Source: Arthrobacter sp. MA-N2 (GTDB taxonomy: Bacteria > Actinomycetota > Actinomycetes > Actinomycetales > Micrococcaceae). Taken from it: a DNA stretch of 64,000 nucleotides. Positions 58,695 through 64,000 of this stretch are shown here, piece after piece. Location: positions 2,522,696 to 2,586,695 of the forward strand of contig NZ_KI912155.1 in assembly GCF_000517125.1 (NCBI RefSeq). The letters are read 5' to 3'. Position numbers and translations under genes: made by a program. The notes below the pieces were generated by a model. The model was not told the origin of the DNA and did not search any database. It saw nothing but the letters and a program-made list of their open reading frames with translations. Position 1 is the first letter of the stretch. Every line of letters starts with the position of its first letter.

Positions 58695-60923
58695 ATGCAC
58701 GACGCTGATTTGCTCCACGAACGCGAGTACGTGGCCGGTCTCTACTCGCGTCTGGATGAGCTGCGGGAGGAGAAGCGCCAACAGCTGGCGCAAGTCCGGC
58801 GCGCCGGAGCGGTGGGCACCATGCAGAACGTCTCCGAACGGGACGCCTTCGCCGCGCTGTACGAGGACCGCCTCGCGCAGCTCGACGCCGTCGACGACCG
58901 CCTCGTGTTCGGGCGCCTCGACCTGGACTCCGGTGAGGCCCAATACATTGGCCGCATCGGACTGTCCACGGCCGACCTCCAGCGGCTCATGGTGGACTGG
59001 CGCGCCCCCGAAGCCGGCCACTTCTACCAGGCCACCGCCTTCGACCGGCAGGGCGTCCGCCGTCGTCGTCACCTGATCCTGCAAGGCCGCGAGGTCAAGG
59101 CAATCGAAGACGACGTGCTGGATGCCAGCATGCTGGCGGACAACGCTTCCCTCCAAGGCGAGGGGGCCCTTCTCGCAGCCCTCAATTCGAAGCGAACCGG
59201 CCGCATGTCCGACATCGTCGGCACCATCCAGTCCGAGCAGGACCGCATCATCCGGTCCTCCATTTCGGGTGCCTTGGTGGTCCAGGGCGGTCCCGGTACC
59301 GGCAAGACCGCCGTCGCGCTCCACCGCGCCGCCTACCTGTTGTATACCCACCGGGACCGGCTGAAGTCCGCGGGCGTGCTGCTCGTTGGGCCTTCGTCGT
59401 CGTTTATGCACTACATCGAGCGGGTCCTGCCTTCGCTTGGCGAGACCGGCGTCGTCATGGCGAGCCTGGGCCGCCTCATGCCCGGCATCCATGCCGTGCC
59501 CGAAACGGATCCCGACGTCGCCGCGCTCAAGGGCAAGCTCAACATGGCCGACGTTATTGCCAATGCCGTGGCCAACCGCCAGAGGACTCCCGCCGAGGAC
59601 CGCATTCTCGAGGTCGATTCCCGCAAGCTCACCCTCACGGTACGGCAAGTGCGCCGCGCCCGCGACCGTGCACGCGCCACCGGCAAGCCGCACAACGAAG
59701 CACGCGTGACGTTCGTGAAGATCCTGCTGCGCGAACTCACGGAGCAGCTGACGGAGATCGTCGAGGAATCGAATGTCGGCAACAACGCCGACCGCTCCTA
59801 CCTCGCCGAGGACGTCCGCTCGGCACGCGATGTCAGGATCGTCCTGAACCTGTGCTGGATGCCCATGACGCCCGAGAAGCTCGTGTCCGAGCTCTTCAGC
59901 AAGCCTGCCATTTTGGAGGCGTGCACTCCGCACCTCACGCCGGCACAGCGTGCCCTCTTGCTTCGCCCCGCGGATTCTCCGTGGACGGAAGCCGATGTCC
60001 CGCTACTCGACGAGGCCGCTGAGCTTCTGGGTGAACTGGATCCTGCCGCCGGCAGGGGACTGGCCCAGCAAGAGCACGACCGTGCCCGCGACATCGCGAA
60101 CGCCAAGCAGACCCTGGTCAACATGGAGGCCATGGGCGTCGATGTGTTGATGACGGCCGAGGAGCTGGCAGACCAGAACCAGGAGCGTGAAACGCGCCTG
60201 ACGGCGGCCGAACGGGCCACGAGCGACCGTTCCTGGGCGTTCGGACACATTGTGGTGGACGAAGCCCAGGAGCTCTCGCCCATGCAGTGGCGGCTGTTGG
60301 TCCGCCGCTGCCCGTTGAAGTCCTTCACGATTGTCGGCGACATCGCACAGACGAGTTCCTCTGCCGGTGCGAACTCCTGGCAAAGTGCCCTCGCGCCGTC
60401 GTTCGGGGACCGCTGGCAGCTCGAAGAACTTACCGTCAACTACCGGACCCCCTCGCAGATCGCCGAAGCTGCGGTCCGCATGGCGAACCGCGCAGGGCTG
60501 GTTGTCTCGGCCCCCAAGGCCGTCCGCGAAGGCAAATGGTCGCCCATCGTGGACCGCGTGGAGGGAGCGGGGATGATAGACCGCCTCGTTGAGGTCCTCC
60601 CGGAGGAACTGGAAGCGATCGACGGCGGCCTCCTCGCCGTGATTGCCGACGGCGCCCTGCTGCCGCAAGCCGCTGCCGCCCTCCGGAGAGTCTATGGCCA
60701 CCGCGTCGGCACAGGAGCGGGCAGCTACTCCCAGGACATCGTGGTCATCAACCCCAAGGAAGCCAAGGGCCTTGAATTCGACGGCGTCGTAGTTCTGGAG
60801 CCCGCTGCCATGCTCAACCACGAACATGGCAAGGTGGGCGATCTCTACGTTGCGATGACGCGTCCGACGCAGCGACTGCGGCTTATCGCGGCGGCTCCAC
60901 TGCCGGCGGGGATTGAGCGCTGA
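58695..60923 (+). CDS. helD: HelD-type RNA polymerase-recycling ATPase
   Basis: A 742-residue UvrD-like superfamily 1 ATPase. An N-terminal antiparallel coiled coil (residues 1-70) is followed by the 1A domain with Walker A GGPGTGKT (about residue 200). A long actinobacterial insertion comes next, then DEAQELSP (Walker B) and the C-terminal motif KGLEFDGVVV. HelD removes RNA polymerase stalled or parked on DNA, using arms that reach the active-site channels. Some actinobacterial homologues confer rifamycin tolerance. The missing DNA-processing modules set it apart from UvrD/PcrA. Confidence 0.88.
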   Translation: MHDADLLHEREYVAGLYSRLDELREEKRQQLAQVRRAGAVGTMQNVSERDAFAALYEDRLAQLDAVDDRLVFGRLDLDSGEAQYIGRIGLSTADLQRLMVDWRAPEAGHFYQATAFDRQGVRRRRHLILQGREVKAIEDDVLDASMLADNASLQGEGALLAALNSKRTGRMSDIVGTIQSEQDRIIRSSISGALVVQGGPGTGKTAVALHRAAYLLYTHRDRLKSAGVLLVGPSSSFMHYIERVLPSLGETGVVMASLGRLMPGIHAVPETDPDVAALKGKLNMADVIANAVANRQRTPAEDRILEVDSRKLTLTVRQVRRARDRARATGKPHNEARVTFVKILLRELTEQLTEIVEESNVGNNADRSYLAEDVRSARDVRIVLNLCWMPMTPEKLVSELFSKPAILEACTPHLTPAQRALLLRPADSPWTEADVPLLDEAAELLGELDPAAGRGLAQQEHDRARDIANAKQTLVNMEAMGVDVLMTAEELADQNQERETRLTAAERATSDRSWAFGHIVVDEAQELSPMQWRLLVRRCPLKSFTIVGDIAQTSSSAGANSWQSALAPSFGDRWQLEELTVNYRTPSQIAEAAVRMANRAGLVVSAPKAVREGKWSPIVDRVEGAGMIDRLVEVLPEELEAIDGGLLAVIADGALLPQAAAALRRVYGHRVGTGAGSYSQDIVVINPKEAKGLEFDGVVVLEPAAMLNHEHGKVGDLYVAMTRPTQRLRLIAAAPLPAGIER

Positions 60924-60943
60924 AGCCCAGCGGCAAATCCTGC

Positions 60944-60949
60944 TAACTT
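60944..60949 (+). promoter_or_regulatory. -10 box for tyrS
   Basis: TAACTT ends 7 bases before the GTG at 60957. Confidence 0.5.
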
Positions 60950-60956
60950 AGAACTC

Positions 60957-62267
60957 GTGTCACACGTAAACAACCTCGAGTCCCAGCACAACGACCCGGG
61001 CTTTGCCAATATTTGGCAAGAGCTCACATGGCGCGGCCTGATTCACGTTTCCACCGACGAAACGGAATTGGAAAAACTGCTCGCCGGGGACCCGATCACG
61101 TATTACTGCGGCTTCGACCCGACGGCGCCGTCTCTGCATCTGGGCAACTTGGTGCAGCTCTTGCTCATGCGCCGCTTGCAGTTGGCCGGTCACAAGCCGC
61201 TTGGCCTCGTGGGCGGCTCTACCGGGCTGATCGGCGACCCGCGGCCGACGGCGGAACGCACCTTGAACACCAAGGACACGGTCTCGGAGTGGGTCGGCTA
61301 CCTCCAGGCGCAGGTCCGCCGCTTCCTCAGCTTCGAGGGGGACAATGCCGCACGCATGGTGAACAACCTTGACTGGACCGCGCCGCTCAGTGCCATCGAC
61401 TTCCTGCGTGAAATCGGCAAGCACTTCCGCGTGGGCACCATGCTTCGCAAGGATGCCGTTGCGTCCCGTCTCAGCTCCGATGAGGGCATCAGTTACACGG
61501 AGTTCAGTTACCAGATCCTGCAAGGCATGGATTACCTGCAGTTGAACCGCGATTACGGCTGCGTGTTGCAAACCGGTGGCTCGGATCAGTGGGGCAACCT
61601 CACGAGCGGGACGGAGTTGATCCGCAAAGTCGATGCGAAGAGTGTCCATGCCCTCGGTACCCCGTTGATCACCAACTCGGATGGCACCAAGTTCGGTAAG
61701 AGCGAAGGCAATGCGATTTGGCTCGATGCCCACATGTGCAGCCCGTACGCCTTCTACCAGTTCTGGCTCAATACCGCTGATGCCGACGTCGTTGATCGGC
61801 TTAAGGTCTTCACCTTCCTTAGCCGGGCCGAGATCGAGGAACTCGGAGCAGCAGTTGCCGAGCGTCCGTTCGCACGTGAGGGCCAGCGCAGGCTAGCCTA
61901 CGAAGTCACCTCGCTGGTGCACGGGGTGGATGCTACGGAAAAGGTGATCGCGGCATCCGCGGCTTTGTTCGGCAATGGTGATCTGTCGGTTCTGGACGAG
62001 GTGACCCTGGCATCCGCAACGGCCGAGTTGCCGTCTGCCTCGATTAGCGCCGATGGCCTGGGCATCGTTGATCTTTTGGTTGCGTCGGGATTGTCCGAGA
62101 GTAAATCTGCTGCTCGACGCACTGTGGGGGAGGGCGGCGCCTACGTGAACAACAGCAAAGTGACCGACCCCGACGCCGTGATCGACCGGGCCGAGCTGCT
62201 CCACGGCCGCTACCTGTTGCTGCGCCGTGGGAAGAAGAATCTGGCGACTGTCGAAGTGACTGTCTGA
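60957..62267 (+). CDS. tyrS: tyrosyl-tRNA synthetase
   Basis: Class I synthetase of 436 residues. The HIGH-type motif is in PSLHLGNLVQ and the KMSKS-type motif is KFGKSEG. Tyrosine-binding residues lie in YTEFSYQILQGMDYL and GSDQWGNLTSG. An S4 RNA-binding domain ends the protein (SKSAARRTVGEGGAYVNN). No T-box leader is present; the GTG has a leaderless-type promoter. It immediately precedes the rRNA operon. Confidence 0.97.
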   Translation: MSHVNNLESQHNDPGFANIWQELTWRGLIHVSTDETELEKLLAGDPITYYCGFDPTAPSLHLGNLVQLLLMRRLQLAGHKPLGLVGGSTGLIGDPRPTAERTLNTKDTVSEWVGYLQAQVRRFLSFEGDNAARMVNNLDWTAPLSAIDFLREIGKHFRVGTMLRKDAVASRLSSDEGISYTEFSYQILQGMDYLQLNRDYGCVLQTGGSDQWGNLTSGTELIRKVDAKSVHALGTPLITNSDGTKFGKSEGNAIWLDAHMCSPYAFYQFWLNTADADVVDRLKVFTFLSRAEIEELGAAVAERPFAREGQRRLAYEVTSLVHGVDATEKVIAASAALFGNGDLSVLDEVTLASATAELPSASISADGLGIVDLLVASGLSESKSAARRTVGEGGAYVNNSKVTDPDAVIDRAELLHGRYLLLRRGKKNLATVEVTV

Positions 62268-62776
62268 CAGGTCTTTGACTCCCTGCACGTTCCCCCGAGG
62301 CTGACTTGCGTGGCCTCCGGGCAGCGTGTATTGTTTTCTGAGTCGCTGCCGCTGATGCGGACAAATTGCGACAAAATCCCTACAAGCGTGAATTATCCGA
62401 TTCCAATGAAAGTCTGGAAGCCGGAAAAATTGCGGACTCTGCGGGGCGATTCGGTTCACTTATGTGAATTCAGGGAAAATATCCCGGATTTGCAAAGTGA
62501 ATATGAATCAAATACAGTATAAATATCGCAGCGAAGAAATGCGGAACATTGAAATTCAATTGAATTTGTTTCGAGAAGTATTCGGATTGTGTCTGTTGTT
62601 TGAGAACTCAATAGTGTGCCAAGTTTGTTGATACCGATTTTTTATTGAATTGGTTGATTTTGCCGGGCCTTGTCTGTTTTTGTGGGTGGGGTCTGGTTTT
62701 CAGCTGGTTTCAAATTTTGTGCAGCCCTGTCGCCGTTGTTTCCGGTGGTGGTGGTTGTGTCTGTTTTTGTTTTACT
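62268..62776 (+). other. rRNA operon promoter and leader region
   Basis: About 510 AT-rich bases without a coding gene, unlike the GC-rich surroundings. It carries -35-like TTGCGA (62366), TTGCGG (62430) and TTGCAA (62490) about 60 bases apart. Downstream, TTTGAGAACTCAATAGTGTG at 62599-62618 is a sequence typical of actinobacterial rrn leaders (boxA/antitermination and processing region). A G/T-rich leader then runs to the mature 16S. Confidence 0.75.
62490..62518 (+). promoter_or_regulatory. principal rRNA promoter
   Basis: TTGCAA and TACAGT are separated by exactly 17 bases, followed by an AT-rich start region. This is the best sigma70-type promoter in the window, about 260 bases before 16S. 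Confidence 0.75.

Positions 62777-64000
<1,224 letters not shown>

Overview
The window is a 64 kb stretch of a high-GC actinobacterial chromosome. Gene content, gene order and the truncated 16S rRNA gene at the right end point to the Micrococcaceae, most likely Arthrobacter or a close relative such as Pseudarthrobacter. The order ftsK-pgsA-cinA-clgR ... DUF3046-recA-recX-miaB-miaA-dapF-hflX ... lexA is shared with Mycobacterium. Nearly all of it looks like core chromosome. I see no phage, insertion sequence, CRISPR array or tRNA gene.

Region by region. 0-8.8 kb: DNA translocation, phospholipid synthesis and recombination (ftsK, pgsA, cinA, clgR, a MarR regulator, a DUF3046 protein, recA, recX, a secreted lysozyme-like protein). 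8.8-18.5 kb: tRNA modification (miaB, miaA), dapF, a small methyltransferase, hflX, a DinG-type helicase, lexA, and a divergent LysM membrane protein with LexA-type boxes. 18.6-24.4 kb: a histidine operon (hisC-hisB-hisH-small membrane protein-priA), an SseB-like gene and an MFS transporter. 24.5-28.3 kb: a DUF1844 gene, infC (AUU start, long repeat-bearing tail), rpmI, rplT (C-terminal extra domain) and an rRNA methyltransferase. 28.4-33.7 kb: transporters, a NUDIX hydrolase, an SOS-boxed radical SAM protein, pcp and a SIMPL protein. 33.9-37.5 kb: pheST. 37.5-43.6 kb: a phosphopantetheinyl transferase, an M1 aminopeptidase and a large Pls-type nonribosomal peptide synthetase. 43.6-45.8 kb: a quinone oxidoreductase and a fatty acid desaturase. 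46.0-54.8 kb: the complete arginine operon argCJBDFRGH behind tandem ARG-like boxes. 54.9-62.3 kb: a mycothiol-dependent-type enzyme, two alkylation-repair glycosylases, a GNAT acetyltransferase, a HelD-type ATPase and tyrS. From about 62.78 kb: 16S rRNA, cut by the window end.

Two themes stand out. First, a damage-response set is visible from the DNA: LexA-type boxes lie before recA, on both sides of the lexA/LysM divergence, and over the promoter of the radical SAM gene. Second, the Pls-type synthetase, M1 aminopeptidase and Sfp-type transferase form a plausible cassette for making, activating and trimming a poly-amino-acid. The adenylation-domain pocket reads as lysine-like, which suggests an epsilon-polylysine-type product. 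This is the best candidate for an undescribed system here. A further genome-style trait is that about fifteen genes have a TANNNT box ending 6-7 bases before the start codon, the signature of leaderless mRNAs. I used this to choose several start codons.
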